This document shows positions 11,153-22,210 of a stretch of DNA of 64,000 bases, piece by piece. Source of the stretch: Ascoidea asiatica (lineage: Eukaryota; Ascomycota; Saccharomycetes; Ascoideales; Ascoideaceae). Below the pieces are notes generated by a model. That model was given only the letters and a program-made list of their open reading frames with translations, did not search any database and had not been told where the DNA came from. The position numbers and the translations under genes were made by a program. The stretch covers positions 1 through 64,000 of the forward strand of contig BCKQ01000024.1 of the NCBI GenBank assembly GCA_001600695.1, in the 5' to 3' direction. The stretch's first letter is position 1. The number at the start of each line of letters is the position of its first letter.

Positions 11153-13108
11153 TTTGGAATTTAATTGATTGGATTGCAATTGATATGTTTTGTAAGAATT
11201 TGAAATTATTATGTTTTTAGATAAATAACAAAGATATTTATTTATTTATTTATTTTTTTATTTATTAATTGATTGATTTAAAATGAAAAGATTGAGGAAA
11301 TAAAAATGAGAAAATACATGAGGAAAATCGTTAAATTTATATCAAAATAGAAGCAGTAAAACAATCATTGCCCAAGTAATCTTATTAACAAGCTAATCAA
11401 TAACAGAATCATACTAAAATCAAAGTCAATTGCTTTATTTTGCTAAGATAAAGCACCAGAATCTGAAGAATTATCTTTTATCTGTTTATTTATTTGCCTT
11501 TGGTCTTGGTTTTGCTCCTCTGCCGGCTTTCGGCTCTGCGAAGCTTCAGGAACAAGACCGTGGCCCGAGGAGAACACTAGGTCCCGCGGCAGTGCCCCCC
11601 CCCCCCACAAAAAAAAAACACAGGATAATTTCCGTGTACGGACACGGAAACCGGTCTAGGCTTTATAGATTTCCGGAAGTATATTCAGGCAAGCAAATGT
11701 ATAAAAAAGGATTACCATAAACCTGGAGTCCTCGCCAGAATCATGGATTTCATATAAAAAGTAGTTATATTTCCATTTGTGGTAATTTCAGTTCTATTCA
11801 GTTTTACACATTTACTCTCCAATATCAGCTAATTCAGAAGATTCAGATGATTCAGATGATTCAGAAGATTTTAATGGTTTCAAATACCCTTTGTTTTATG
11901 TTGTATGAGACAATAAAAGGAACACTTTCTATGAATTATTCAAGTGTAAAGTTACTGTAGAATGGTAACGAGACTGAGCTAAATGATTAGCTGGTAAAAC
12001 TTTGCTTGCATATTCAAAATTATTCTCATTTAATAATTTTAAAATTTATTTTAGTAGGAGTAACTGTTTTATCTTAAGGGTTAATTATAAATGGTTTTTA
12101 TTACTATCTTAAAAAAATAAGTTATTCAAACCAAACATTATTATTTATTTGCTTATTACGTAATATTTACACTATTAGTATGAAAAAATTGCATACACTT
12201 TAGCCTTAAATATTTATTTTTTATATTAAAATGTAGCCCCAATTTTAACTAGTGTATAATTGTCTATCAATTTCATAAATATTTTACAAAATTTGTATAA
12301 ATATTCTTCAAGTTCAATCACAAAACCTATTATAAACTATTATAAATCGTGATAAATCATGATAAAACAAGATAAAATATCATAATACCCCCGGCAATTA
12401 TTCTTTATATTAAATTACCATTGGTTAATTATTCATTTCTATAATCATTTATATTTTCATAAATTTACCTTAAGTAAAGTTGTGTAAATTACAGTACATA
12501 TTCTCTATTGTCATTTTCAAATTTAAATATTCTAAATTTTGTAAAATTTGTTAAAATCAAATATGGAAAGAAATAGAGACTAAAATTTTTATATTTTATT
12601 CAATTCAAAATGGATTTCAATTATCTTTTTGAGTATAATAATTACTGTAATTTAAACAATAATTAGCTTTTAATTCATTCATATACTGTATTGTATATAT
12701 TCATATAATAAAAAATACTGGCTATTATAAATAATTATTGAAGCTTTTTATTTAAATTCTCTGGAACTAAACCCAATTCATAATTTTCATAATATAAATC
12801 TTGACTTCTAAAAGGTTATATAACTTATAACCGACTCGTTTTTATTTGTTCTCATTTATTATTCATTCATTCGGCTATCTTGGTTTTTTATTTCATTTTA
12901 ACAATAAGGCCTCTAGAAAACTTAAAATTATTTCATTTCATTTCATTTGTTCTTTCTTCTTTTGGTTATTAAAAAAATATTTAAAATTATTTAAAAAAAT
13001 TATTATAAATATTGCTTATTTCTTCAATTATTTTCTATCAAAATAAATAACTCTTTTTTTTTTATTTACTTTAAATAGCTTATCTAAAAAGAACAAATAT
13101 TATTAATA
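11153..13108. promoter_or_regulatory. Divergent promoter region, xanthine dioxygenase / zinc-finger gene
   Basis: This 1.96-kb gap separates two divergent starts. A G+C-rich island covers about 11500-11750 and contains a C12 homopolymer (11595-11606) and an inverted repeat (11629-11650). The remaining 1.3 kb, about 11800-13100, is AT-rich with no supported gene. It includes runs of GATTCA-like units at about 11835-11865. Confidence 0.5.
11629..11650. promoter_or_regulatory. Inverted repeat with CCG-N10-CGG spacing
   Basis: Perfect 9-bp arms TTTCCGTGT and ACACGGAAA are separated by 4 bp. The internal triplets give CCG-N10-CGG, the geometry expected of a dimeric Zn2Cys6 binding site. It lies in the G+C island about 480 bp upstream of the xanthine dioxygenase start. 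Known purine-pathway activators (Ppr1, UaY) prefer N6 spacing, so a different family member would be needed. Confidence 0.45.
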
Positions 13109-13621
13109 ATGAATGTAAATAATAATAAAAATACTATAAAATCTCAAACTAAGAAAGACAAAAAAGACAAGAAAGATAAAAAAAATAAAAAATCAGATAA
13201 AATTATTCCAATTTATAAAAAAAGTTATAGTTTAGTTCAAGAACTAAAAGAAGTTAATAAAAGTGGTATTGAAATTGATGAAAATAAAAAATGTAGAGGA
13301 GGTTGGAGATGTAAAAATTGTAAATATATTTGTTCAAATCTTATTGATCATTGTGAACATTTTGATTTAATTCATAATTTAGAATTGAAAAATTTTGAAG
13401 AAATTCCAAGATGTCCATTTAATGATTGCGAATATTCAATAATTGGTTTAAAAAATAAAAAAACTGCAGATTCTCATTTTGATAAACATAAAAATAAACC
13501 TGGTTTTATATGTTTAGATTGTAAATTAATGATGAGAAGAAAAGCGAATTATATTAGACATATTCAAACTCATAGAAGAAAAAAAATAAAAGAAGGTATT
13601 TTAAATCCAGATATTAATAAT

Positions 13622-13657
<36 letters not shown>

Positions 13658-14215
13658 TCAATTCAAGAAGTTTATGATTGTAATGATGAAAAAAAAAGTA
13701 AAGATAGAAAAGATCAAATTCAAATTTTCAAAGAAACAACTTATAATAATATCAAAGGTTTTTCTCCATTTTCAAATCAATCATTATCACCAATGTCAAA
13801 TAAGACATTATCACCAATTCAAACACAATTACCAATTGATTATTCAAATTCAAATTCAAATTCAACAATTTATTCAACACAAACATATTCAGGCTCAAAT
13901 TTTTTAAGAAGTTCTTCACATTCTTCTTCTTTTTCAAATAATTTAAACTTATTGCAAAACTCAAATCAAATACAATATGCAAATAATAATAGTATCTCAG
14001 AATTACCTTCAATATATTATCATATCATAGGTTCATCAACTAAAAATCATAATATAAATAATAGTATAAATAATAATTTAAATAATAATGATAAGTTTAA
14101 ATTCAATAGTTCAATAAATGGAAATGGTAAAAAGGACAGTTTTTCTACTCAAAATAAAAGTAATTTTGGATTTAAAGAAAAATTACCATCCCCATCAGAA
14201 TTAGGACTTTTATAA
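13109..14215 (+). CDS. Zinc-finger protein, C2H2-like, probable DNA-binding factor
   Basis: A 368-residue protein of unknown identity. After a Lys/Asp-rich basic N-terminus, residues about 66-155 carry three Cys/His modules: WRCKNC...H...H, CPFNDC...H...H, and a canonical C2H2 finger CLDCKLMMRRKANYIRHIQTH followed by RRKK. The remainder is Asn/Ser-rich, including poly-Asn and SPMSNKTLSPIQ, with repeated SP/TP-type phosphosites, and ends EKLPSPSELGLL. This architecture suggests a transcription factor whose tail is disordered. I cannot assign an orthologue. The next gene downstream is 1.8 kb away on the same strand. Confidence 0.75.
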
Positions 14216-16045
14216 TAAGTTAAATTAATACTATTCTCTTCAATTAATGGATTTTCAATGTATTTCTGTTTTTTTTTGCTCTACCTTCATTAATTCATTA
14301 CAAATTTTAACTAACTATATAGAAAGCTAAGGAAGCCCATAATAGACCATTTACCTACGTAATATACTTTCTACTCTATTATTTTCTCAAACATTTTCAA
14401 TTTCACCTTTAATTTTACTCTTTAATTTCACTTTTTAATTTTACTTTTAATTTTACTTTTAAATTTTATTTTCTTCCCCTTTCTTCTCTAATTTTATTTT
14501 CTTCCTTTTCCAGTAAATCCTAATCGCTTAATACACTAACAAATATCTATCGAATCAAAACTCTTCTTTCCAAGTGAGAATATGAAATCTTCTCTAGATA
14601 AATGACTGAGAGATATAAAAATCAACAATTCATTCAGAAATAAATAAAATTGTGGTTGAATTTAAAATTATTTTATCTTTTTGGGAAATAAACTTTTGAG
14701 GCCAATTGGCTTTGCAAGATTACGCACTTCGCTGTGCAGAACTAGGTCATTTAATAATAATACTTTGATGTACACATCTACCCAAATAAGGTATACAAAT
14801 GCTACAGTCTGCAAGCCACAAAAAAAGTTTATTTCTTGAGAGATTCTTGTTTGTTCCAAAAACGGAAAATATCCAAAATTTAGTAAATTTAGTAAATTCT
14901 AGTTATCAATAGCCACAACTATAAATTGAAGAATTTATCAAAGAAGGTGGTTATTTCTATGAGGATATGCAAACTATAAAGGAGTAACCGTGGTTGAGAC
15001 CGAAAAAGTAACCAGATTCATTCAAGGTCTTCGTCATTGACTGAAATTATTTGAGACTTTCAGCTTGTAGATAAAATCATATAAAAGAAAAAACGAACTA
15101 CACTAGATGATTTAAAAGTTCACTGATAGCGAGATCTAAAAAAATCAGACTAGCTGATTTTTGAATTCTAAATTTGAAAGGAAATTAGAGGTTTCAACTT
15201 GAATTCAACTTGAATTTGCTGTAATGAGATTCTTAGCTCTAGTATTTGGTAACGTGGAATTTGACTAAGATGTCCTTTTTCCTTATCATAACTTAAAAGA
15301 GAATTTCATTTGACTTTAGACTGGATCTTATTTTACTCACATCCTTGTTCAAAAATACCAGCAGAAATTCTCAACTGCATTAAATTCTGCTGCGGTAGAA
15401 ATGATAACATTTGATAACATTTCAATATTTTTTAGCTGTCGTTTCTCTTCTTCCCATGATAAACTCAAGTTACAAAAATGGGTTTTTAGACTTTCTTTAT
15501 TTCCAGTGTGATGGGTGTTATTGTACCGTGTCAAAGTGCGTTTTAAAAAGTGCGTTTTTATTTTTATTCCATTGTTCTGGGTCGCGTTGAACTGCAACAT
15601 TATACATTTTACCACAATGCTGGTTTTTTCTTACCGTTAACCTTAATTCTAGCCGAATACTCCAAAAAGTGTCTGTTTGAGAAGCGATCAACGTTGAAAA
15701 TAAAAGAAGATCTAAAATTAAACACGTTTTTTTTTTTGATTATCTGAAATATTCCTTCAAAAGTTTAGTAAACATATGGCACGTAAATGGTAAATTATTT
15801 TTATGAATAAATAAGTCTATTGTTGATTATGAAGTATTTTATTGATATACCTGATAAGCAGTTTTTTCAAGTTCTTAGTTCTTTGTAGAAGTTTGGTTTT
15901 TAAAAAAGAAAATTACTCAGGTTCCCAAAATAATTTTGTTTCCTTTTGATCAAAACAATATATCTTCAATTAATTTTAATTTCCTCATTTTGTTTTGAAA
16001 AATTAAAAAAATTAAAACAATTAAAAAATCAAGGCTTAAAAAATT
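14216..16045. other. Intergenic region with decayed mobile-element sequence
   Basis: A 1.8-kb gap between two + strand genes. It holds the zinc-finger 3' flank, a CT-rich tract at about 14400-14520, a probable decayed copia-like fragment (14690-15450), and the AT-rich promoter of the beta-mannosyltransferase. No intact ORF is supported. Confidence 0.5.
14690..15450 (+). pseudogene. Possible Ty1/copia-like relic (integrase C-term and RNase H traces)
   Basis: Near 14760-14880 the + strand reads KVYKCYSLQATKKVYFLRD, resembling the copia integrase C-terminal pattern K.YK.Y...TKKV...RD. Near 15350-15410 another frame reads KKYQQKFSTALNSAAVEMITF, reminiscent of the copia RNase H segment SKKQ..VALSSAEAEY.A. 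Many stops and frame changes separate them, and the span is too short for an intact RT. No LTRs were identified. Recognition is by eye from short degenerate motifs. Confidence 0.35.
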
Positions 16046-17971
16046 ATGGAATTACCCTTTTTTATAAATCTTTTAAATGATTTTAAATTATTTTCAAAAT
16101 TTCGAAGGTATTCTCGTAAATCATTAACAATATCTCTTATAATTTTTTTCATTTTTTTTATATTCATTCAAGCTTCAATATATTTTAATACAACTTCTCA
16201 AGATAAAATTCAAAATTCAATTCAATTTGATCAACAATATATTGATGATATAAAACTTGATGAAAATGATCAATTGAAAGATAATAAACAAAATTTAGAT
16301 TCAAATAATGATAATAATAATATATTATCACCAATTTCAAATATTGCAAAAAATTCAAAATATTCTTCAACTGAATTATTATCTTTTGATTCATATTCAT
16401 CAAAATATAATAAAAATATCCAAATTTCATATCCAAAAATAATTTTACCAACTTCTCATTTAAAAACTTATAGAAATCAAATTCTTGAAAATTATAAAGA
16501 AATTTCAAAATTATTTGATGATTCTTTTGCAGATAATGAAGATGAAATTATAAATAAAAATTGGTATCAATATGGTGCAGGTTCAATATTTTTAAATTCA
16601 ATTAAAAAACATTTTTTAATTTCAAGAGTAATTTATTCTAAAATTCATCAAAAAAATCAACCATGGATAAGTTTTATTGCTTTACAATTATTTAATAAAG
16701 ATAATTTTGAAGAATTTAATGAACAAAAAGAATTAAATCAATTAATAAAATTTGGTCCAAATTTAGATCAAATTTTTCAAATCAATTCTCCAAAATTATT
16801 ATTAGTACCTGATACTTATATTAAAATTTCTTCAATAATGACTGATAGATATTATGGTCCAGAAGATCCAAGAATAATTTTAAAAAAAACTTATTATAAT
16901 TTTTATTTTAATAATAAATTAATTAAACAGTTAGAATATGAAGAACCTTTAATAATATTTAATATGATGACTAATAAAGATTTTGATTATAAAAGAATGA
17001 TTCATGGTTATTTACCATTTCAAGATAAAAAAATAATTTTTCAAATAAAAAATCAAGAAATTAAAAAAACTGAAAAAAATTGGGCACCTTTTTTTAATAA
17101 TGATTTAAAAAATATTATTCATATTACAATTGTAAATGAAGAAATTGCAAAAGAAGTTAAAAATTATAATAATGAGAATACAAATGAAAAAATTAATAAT
17201 TTTGATTTTAATTTCTCAAATGGTTATTTAAATTTTATTTATTCTATAAAACCTTTAGAAATATTAACTTGTAATTTGGATAATGGAAATTGTAAATTTG
17301 CTTCTAAAGAGGAAGTAAAAGAAGAAGTAAAGAAAGAATTGAATGAAAAAGAAGAAGAAGAAAAGCAAGAGGAAAAAGAAAAAGAAGATCTTTCTATTGG
17401 AAGTATGAGAGGAGGAACTAATTTAATTGAATTACCAAGAACTGAAAAAACAATTGAGATTTTAAAAGATTATAATATTTGGATTTCATTTCCAAGATCA
17501 CATATTAATGATTGTGGATGTGGACATGTGATGTATAGACCATCGTTAATGATGATTGTAAATAAAAAAAATTCAAATAATTATAATATTGAATTATTAT
17601 CAAGTAGTATTGATTTCAATTTAGATGTTATGAGTTGGAATGGTAATACATTTGAATCATGTAATGGATTTCAAAGTGTTTTAATTCCAAATAATATAGC
17701 ATATTGGGGCATTGATGATAATGATAATAATAATGATAGTGATAATAATAATGAAAATATTGATTATATGGCTATAATATTATCAGAATCAGATGTAAAT
17801 AATTTTGTTATACATGTTAAAGGAATTTTAAATTATATATTAGAAATTGAATTTTTTAAAAATAAAAAAATTGGATCAATTCCAAGTTCAGATATTGTTA
17901 AAATTGCAATGAAAGATTCAAGAAGATATTGTGCAGAATATGGTAAAAGTCATGGCGGAAATATTAATTAA
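16046..17971 (+). CDS. Beta-mannosyltransferase family protein (GT91, BMT-like)
   Basis: A 641-residue type II membrane protein resembling the Candida/Komagataella BMT family, which adds beta-1,2-mannose to cell-wall mannan or glycolipids. A single signal anchor lies at about residues 27-45 ([20 protein letters not shown]), so the catalytic part faces the Golgi lumen. Family hallmarks include YQYGAGS, the YYGPEDPRI motif near residue 271, MIHGYLPFQ, WISFPRSHINDCGCGHVMYRPSL and NGFQSVLIPN. A Glu/Lys-rich insertion occurs near residues 427-450. S. cerevisiae lacks this family. Its stop codon lies 32 bp from that of the convergent ADH6-like gene, so the transcripts must overlap at their 3' ends. 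Confidence 0.85.
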   Translation: MELPFFINLLNDFKLFSKFRRYSRKSLTISLIIFFIFFIFIQASIYFNTTSQDKIQNSIQFDQQYIDDIKLDENDQLKDNKQNLDSNNDNNNILSPISNIAKNSKYSSTELLSFDSYSSKYNKNIQISYPKIILPTSHLKTYRNQILENYKEISKLFDDSFADNEDEIINKNWYQYGAGSIFLNSIKKHFLISRVIYSKIHQKNQPWISFIALQLFNKDNFEEFNEQKELNQLIKFGPNLDQIFQINSPKLLLVPDTYIKISSIMTDRYYGPEDPRIILKKTYYNFYFNNKLIKQLEYEEPLIIFNMMTNKDFDYKRMIHGYLPFQDKKIIFQIKNQEIKKTEKNWAPFFNNDLKNIIHITIVNEEIAKEVKNYNNENTNEKINNFDFNFSNGYLNFIYSIKPLEILTCNLDNGNCKFASKEEVKEEVKKELNEKEEEEKQEEKEKEDLSIGSMRGGTNLIELPRTEKTIEILKDYNIWISFPRSHINDCGCGHVMYRPSLMMIVNKKNSNNYNIELLSSSIDFNLDVMSWNGNTFESCNGFQSVLIPNNIAYWGIDDNDNNNDSDNNNENIDYMAIILSESDVNNFVIHVKGILNYILEIEFFKNKKIGSIPSSDIVKIAMKDSRRYCAEYGKSHGGNIN

Positions 17972-18003
17972 TATATACAGTATATATAAAATAATAATTA
18001 TTT

Positions 18004-19164
18004 TTATTTTTGAGTACCAAAAGCTTCATGAAAATTAGTTAATACAAATCTATAACGTACATCACCTTTATCTAATCTTGTTAAACCTTGATGAATACCA
18101 GCTTCACTAATTGGAATTTCTTCAACCCATGGTTTAATATTATATTTTACAGATAAATTTAATAAATCAATTGCTTCATTTCTTGAACCAAGAGCAGAAG
18201 AAGACATTCTTGAAGCATTATTTAAAAAAGATGTTGTTGAAACTTCAAAATTTTCAGCAGATTCAGGAATTCCAACAGAAATAAAAAATCCTTTAACTTT
18301 TAAAACTTTTAAATATTGATCAATTGTAATTCCACTTAAACCAGAAGCACAAGATAAAATTAAATCAAAATTATCAAATAATTTTTCATTCCAATTTTTT
18401 TCAATACCAGTTGCAATATAATAATCTGCACCCATTTCTAAAGCTTGATTTTTTTTAGAATCAGATCTTGAAAATGCCCAAACTTTTGCACCTAAAGCTT
18501 TTGCAATCATTATAGCCATATGACCTAAACCACCAATACCAACAATACCAATATTTTTACCATTTAAAGGTTTTTCATCGAATTTTAAATTTTGATTTGA
18601 AATTGAAATTAATGGAGAATATACAGTTAAACCACCACATAATAATGGAGCAACATATTTACTTTCAATTTGATCTGGAATTTTAAAAACAAAATGATCT
18701 TGAACTCTAATATGAGAAGCATAACCACCTTGAGAAATATAACCATTTGAATAATAATTATTATAAGTAAAAACTAAATTTGGACAATATTGTTCATTAT
18801 TATTTAAACATCTATTACATTTATGACAAGAATAAGCTTGAGCACCAACACCAACTCTATCACCAATTTTTAATAAAGTTTTATTATTTTTATTAACATT
18901 TGAACCAATTTTAATAATTTTTCCAACAATTTCATGGCCAACAATTTGACAATTTTGATTAAATTTATTATTATTTGAATCAATTTTTAATTTACCCCAA
19001 GAAGATTTTGCAGTTAATAAATCTGATCCACAAATTCCACAACATTCAATTTCAATATCAATATCATTATTATTAAATTCTTTTGGTTCAAAATATTCTA
19101 AAGTTGGATTTTTCCAATCTTTACTAATACTATAACCTGTGAATTTTTCTGGATATTGAGACAT
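18004..19164 (-). CDS. NADP-dependent medium-chain alcohol dehydrogenase, ADH6-like, copy 1
   Basis: A 386-residue zinc alcohol dehydrogenase of the cinnamyl-alcohol dehydrogenase/ADH6 group, which reduces aromatic and branched aldehydes with NADPH. Catalytic zinc ligands are visible as Cys45 (CGICGSD) and His77-Glu78 (GHE), with the third Cys in PLLCGG. Structural zinc Cys are at about 113, 116, 119 and 127 (SCHKCNRC...EQYC). The Rossmann loop GIVGIGGLGHMAI and the SRSDSKK segment after the second strand fit NADP(H) specificity. Compared with copy 2 (41759-42901) it has Asn/Lys insertions (VNKNNKTLL, SISNQNLKF). Start is ATG at 19164. Confidence 0.9.
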   Translation of the reverse strand: MSQYPEKFTGYSISKDWKNPTLEYFEPKEFNNNDIDIEIECCGICGSDLLTAKSSWGKLKIDSNNNKFNQNCQIVGHEIVGKIIKIGSNVNKNNKTLLKIGDRVGVGAQAYSCHKCNRCLNNNEQYCPNLVFTYNNYYSNGYISQGGYASHIRVQDHFVFKIPDQIESKYVAPLLCGGLTVYSPLISISNQNLKFDEKPLNGKNIGIVGIGGLGHMAIMIAKALGAKVWAFSRSDSKKNQALEMGADYYIATGIEKNWNEKLFDNFDLILSCASGLSGITIDQYLKVLKVKGFFISVGIPESAENFEVSTTSFLNNASRMSSSALGSRNEAIDLLNLSVKYNIKPWVEEIPISEAGIHQGLTRLDKGDVRYRFVLTNFHEAFGTQK

Positions 19165-19431
19165 TTTAAATAAGTTAGATTAATAAATAGATAAGTTAAA
19201 AATATATTTTAATTATAAATTGATTTTGTGTTCAAAAGTATCAAAAAAATAAAATTTTTATTGATTAGTAATGTGAATTGAATTGAAAATTTAATCTAAA
19301 TAAATTAAAAAAAAAGAAGAAAAGGAAGAAATTCTCCCTTTTTATATTGATGTATTTTACCAGATATTCATTTATTTAGATCTTTATCCAGAGTGGCAAT
19401 AGACAGTTTTTTTCACTAATTGCAGTTTATA

Positions 19432-19448
19432 CCCCCCCCCCCCCCCCC
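19432..19448 (+). repeat. C17 homopolymer
   Basis: Seventeen consecutive C. A second run, C15, is at 19566-19580 and a C12 at 11595-11606. Such tracts are striking in a genome this AT-rich and could form G-quadruplex/i-motif structures. Exact lengths may be affected by sequencing slippage. Confidence 0.9.
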
Positions 19449-20022
19449 AAAGAGTGAATTATTAGTGAAATCAGTGTTAAATCTCGGAGAAGATGAATAT
19501 ATCGAGAAGAAGCTGCCGCCAGGAAGCCTAAAGCGACGCCAAGATCACGGTACTTCTATACAAAACCCCCCCCCCCCCCCAATAGCAAGTGTTCTGCAAG
19601 AGGAACAGAATCTTTTACGCTTTTGAGACCAGCACATGACCGAAGTGTTGGATTCTCAGACCACCGCGCAAGAATTACCTCAAAGGGGAACAGACACAAA
19701 AATGGAATCGGACACGGATCTGACATGGATATTGCACGGTTTTGATACGGACTGTTTTGCGGATATTTCAGCGAAACGGAGTCCTGGAGAAAGAAACGCA
19801 GAGGGGAACCAGAACCAGAAATAGAACCAGAAAAACAAACGGCTGGAGTCAGGTGGAGTACCCTCGGAAGTGCAAAAGCCTAATGAGGAAGTACTTAATG
19901 CAGTTAATGGATGGGTTTGTTTGGTTGAGCTGGGTTAATTTCCCGGCTCAGTGCTCGTACAGGAAGGTGCTTGGCATTCGCTACAGATTCCGCAAGAACA
20001 TGTATGGCATGTTACAAATCTG

Positions 20023-20078
20023 AATAATTCATAGTACTATTTTAACTAGGCATAGTAAAACTAGTACTATGAATTATT
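20023..20078. repeat. Long near-perfect hairpin (17-bp arms extending to 22 bp)
   Basis: Arms at 20023-20039 and 20062-20078 (AATAATTCATAGTACTA and its complement) are perfectly complementary over 17 bp. Pairing resumes after one bulged C (20061) for 5 more bp (20040-20044 with 20056-20060), leaving an 11-nt loop at 20045-20055. It sits at the 3' edge of the G+C island, 250 bp upstream of the EAF start. It could be a terminator, a small structured RNA or a MITE remnant. Confidence 0.8.
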
Positions 20079-20324
20079 AAGGGTTATTGAATAATGATAT
20101 TTTTACTTTTTTACTTTTTATTTATTGTTCAAGATTTATAATTTTTAATTTTTAATTTATAATATATAATTTATAATTTATAATTTATAATTTATAATTT
20201 ATAATTTCAATGAAAGTTTTAATTAAAGGATTAATAAGAAATAGAATTAGAATAGAATCTAATATAATCGATTATTAATCAAAAGAAAAGAAAACAGAAG
20301 CTATATAAATTATATAAATATTAA

Positions 20325-20870
20325 ATGTCAAGTGAATTTATTATTCCAGATGGTGAATATGATATTGATTTATTTCCTTCAATATTTGATCCAAATTATA
20401 TAGATAAAAGAAATAATCCAACAAAAGATGAAATAATAAATACAAATACAAATAAAAATAAAAGTAAAAATGTCAAGAAAATTAGAAATGATTTTAATGA
20501 ATCTAATGATTCTAATGAAAAAGAAATAGTTTTGGCAATAAGATATGGTTTTAAACCAGATTCATTAGATGAATCAAAACCATTAAAAATTTATAAAAAT
20601 ACAATCAATGATAATGTATTTGATAATGAATATTATATGGAATCAAAAACTTTTGAAGATTCTTTATTAATATTTCAAGGATCAACTGTACCTTTAAATA
20701 ATGATTATATATTATTATTTAATAATAATAACAACAATAACAATAATAACAACAATAATCAATGTGAATTATTACCATTAACAAATCTGTTAAAATTTAA
20801 CAAAATGAGAAACAATAGACCTTTATTATCTCATATGTCTAAAATTAGAAAAAATTTAGAAAATTTGGAA

Positions 20871-20913
<43 letters not shown>

Positions 20914-21968
20914 TACAAAATAATGAAAATTTAGAGAATACTATTAATGATAGTAATAATAATACTCCAAAAAGGAAAATAAAAGCTAATTTACCATTAA
21001 TTCAAGAAAATGATAAAGAAATAATAATGAATTTTGATTCTTTTGAAGATCCAAATTTAAGTTCCAATTCAAATTCCAATTCAAATTTCAATTCAAAATC
21101 ATCTCAATCACAATCAAAAGCTGTAATAAATACAACTACAAAAGGTAAAAGAGGTAGAAAATTAGGTTCTAAAAATAAACCTAAAAATTCCGATGATAAT
21201 AATAATAATAATAATAATCATGAAAATCAAGTTCCAAAAATACCTGGAAAAAGAGGTAGAAAACCAAAATCAGAAACTCAAAAATTTGCATCAAAATCAA
21301 TTCCGAAATCAATTCCGAAATCAATTCCGAAATCAATTCCAAAATCTAATTCAAGTTCAAAATCAACAATTTCAGTTGGTGGTAAAAGACCTCCAGCAAG
21401 TTCAAATTTAAGTTCAAGTTTAAATTCAATGCCATCAATTGGATCAAAGAGATTACCATCAAAGACACCATCTCCTGTGCCTATATTAGATTCTCAAGAA
21501 GAAGAATCAGATGCAGATGAAGATGATCCAAATCCAGCAGTTATTCCACAATATAATATTAATAACAGCAATAATAATAATGTGATAGAAGATAATGGAA
21601 ATGATGATGATTTAGGATCTTTAATGGATGAACTTGAAAGTGCAGTTGAGAATAATAATGAAGATGATGATTTAGATATGATGAGTGATGTTGATCTTGA
21701 TGTAAATGATTTTAATTTAGTTATTGAAGATACAAATACTAATAGTAATAATAATAATAATAATAATAGTAATTATAATAATACTCGAAATACTAGTACT
21801 AATAATAATTATAATAATAATAATGGAAATGGAAATAATAATAGTAATAGTAATAACAATAACTTTTTAAAGGCTAATGAGAATAAAAAACCAATAAGTT
21901 TAAGAGGATTACTTGGAGATGATGAAGAAAGTGATGAAGATTTTTCAAGTAGTAGTGAAGAAGAGTGA
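20325..21968 (+). CDS. EAF-domain transcription elongation factor-like protein with AT-hooks
   Basis: A 547-residue acidic, Asn-rich protein. Residues 1-170 resemble the N-terminal domain of ELL-associated factor (EAF): GEYDIDLFPSIF, AIRYGFKPDSLDESKPLKIY, SLLIFQGSTVPLNNDYILLF, then CELLPLTNLLKFNKMR, interrupted by poly-Asn. Two AT-hook-like motifs follow (KGKRGRKLGSKNKPK near 270, GKRGRKPKSE near 310), then four tandem SIPK units and a highly acidic tail ending DDEESDEDFSSSSEEE. The family acts with ELL to stimulate RNA polymerase II elongation. The EAF assignment rests on a short region read by eye; an orthologue is not named. Convergent with the 68-residue gene, 242 bp between stops. Confidence 0.62.
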
Positions 21969-22210
21969 AAAAGAGTGATATAAATAATAAAGTAGTTTAT
22001 TTACATTGGCGTTTAAGAAATAATTAATAAAAATATATGTATTTATAGAAATGATTGAATAAGATGATTGATTATATGAATATGTGAATAAGATGATTAT
22101 AATACAGAATAATACAAGAAGATATAAGATAGAGATAGATAAAAATAAAAATAAAGATAGAAATAAAAGAGAGAGAGAGGGAGATGAGATATAAGAATAA
22201 GATTTTTAAT

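Larger units (their letters stand above)
19165..20324. promoter_or_regulatory. Divergent promoter region, ADH6-like copy 1 / EAF gene, with poly-C runs
   Basis: The island at about 19400-20020 contains C17 (19432-19448), C15 (19566-19580), a purine-rich tract (about 19780-19850, GGGGAACCAGAACC-type), and ends at a strong hairpin (20023-20078). Downstream is a TTTATAA-type repeat (20150-20205) and then the EAF start. Frames across the island contain Pro runs only because of the poly-C and lack an ATG. Confidence 0.5.

Noticed and set aside
13752-14012. Minus-strand ORFs inside the zinc-finger gene, and similar shadows in other CDSs
   Set aside because: They overlap a well-supported gene in antisense and consist of Asn/Leu-type low complexity.
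19420-19626. 68-codon Pro-rich ORF spanning two poly-C runs
   Set aside because: The Pro runs come straight from homopolymer C, there is no ATG, and frame continuity depends on exact homopolymer length.
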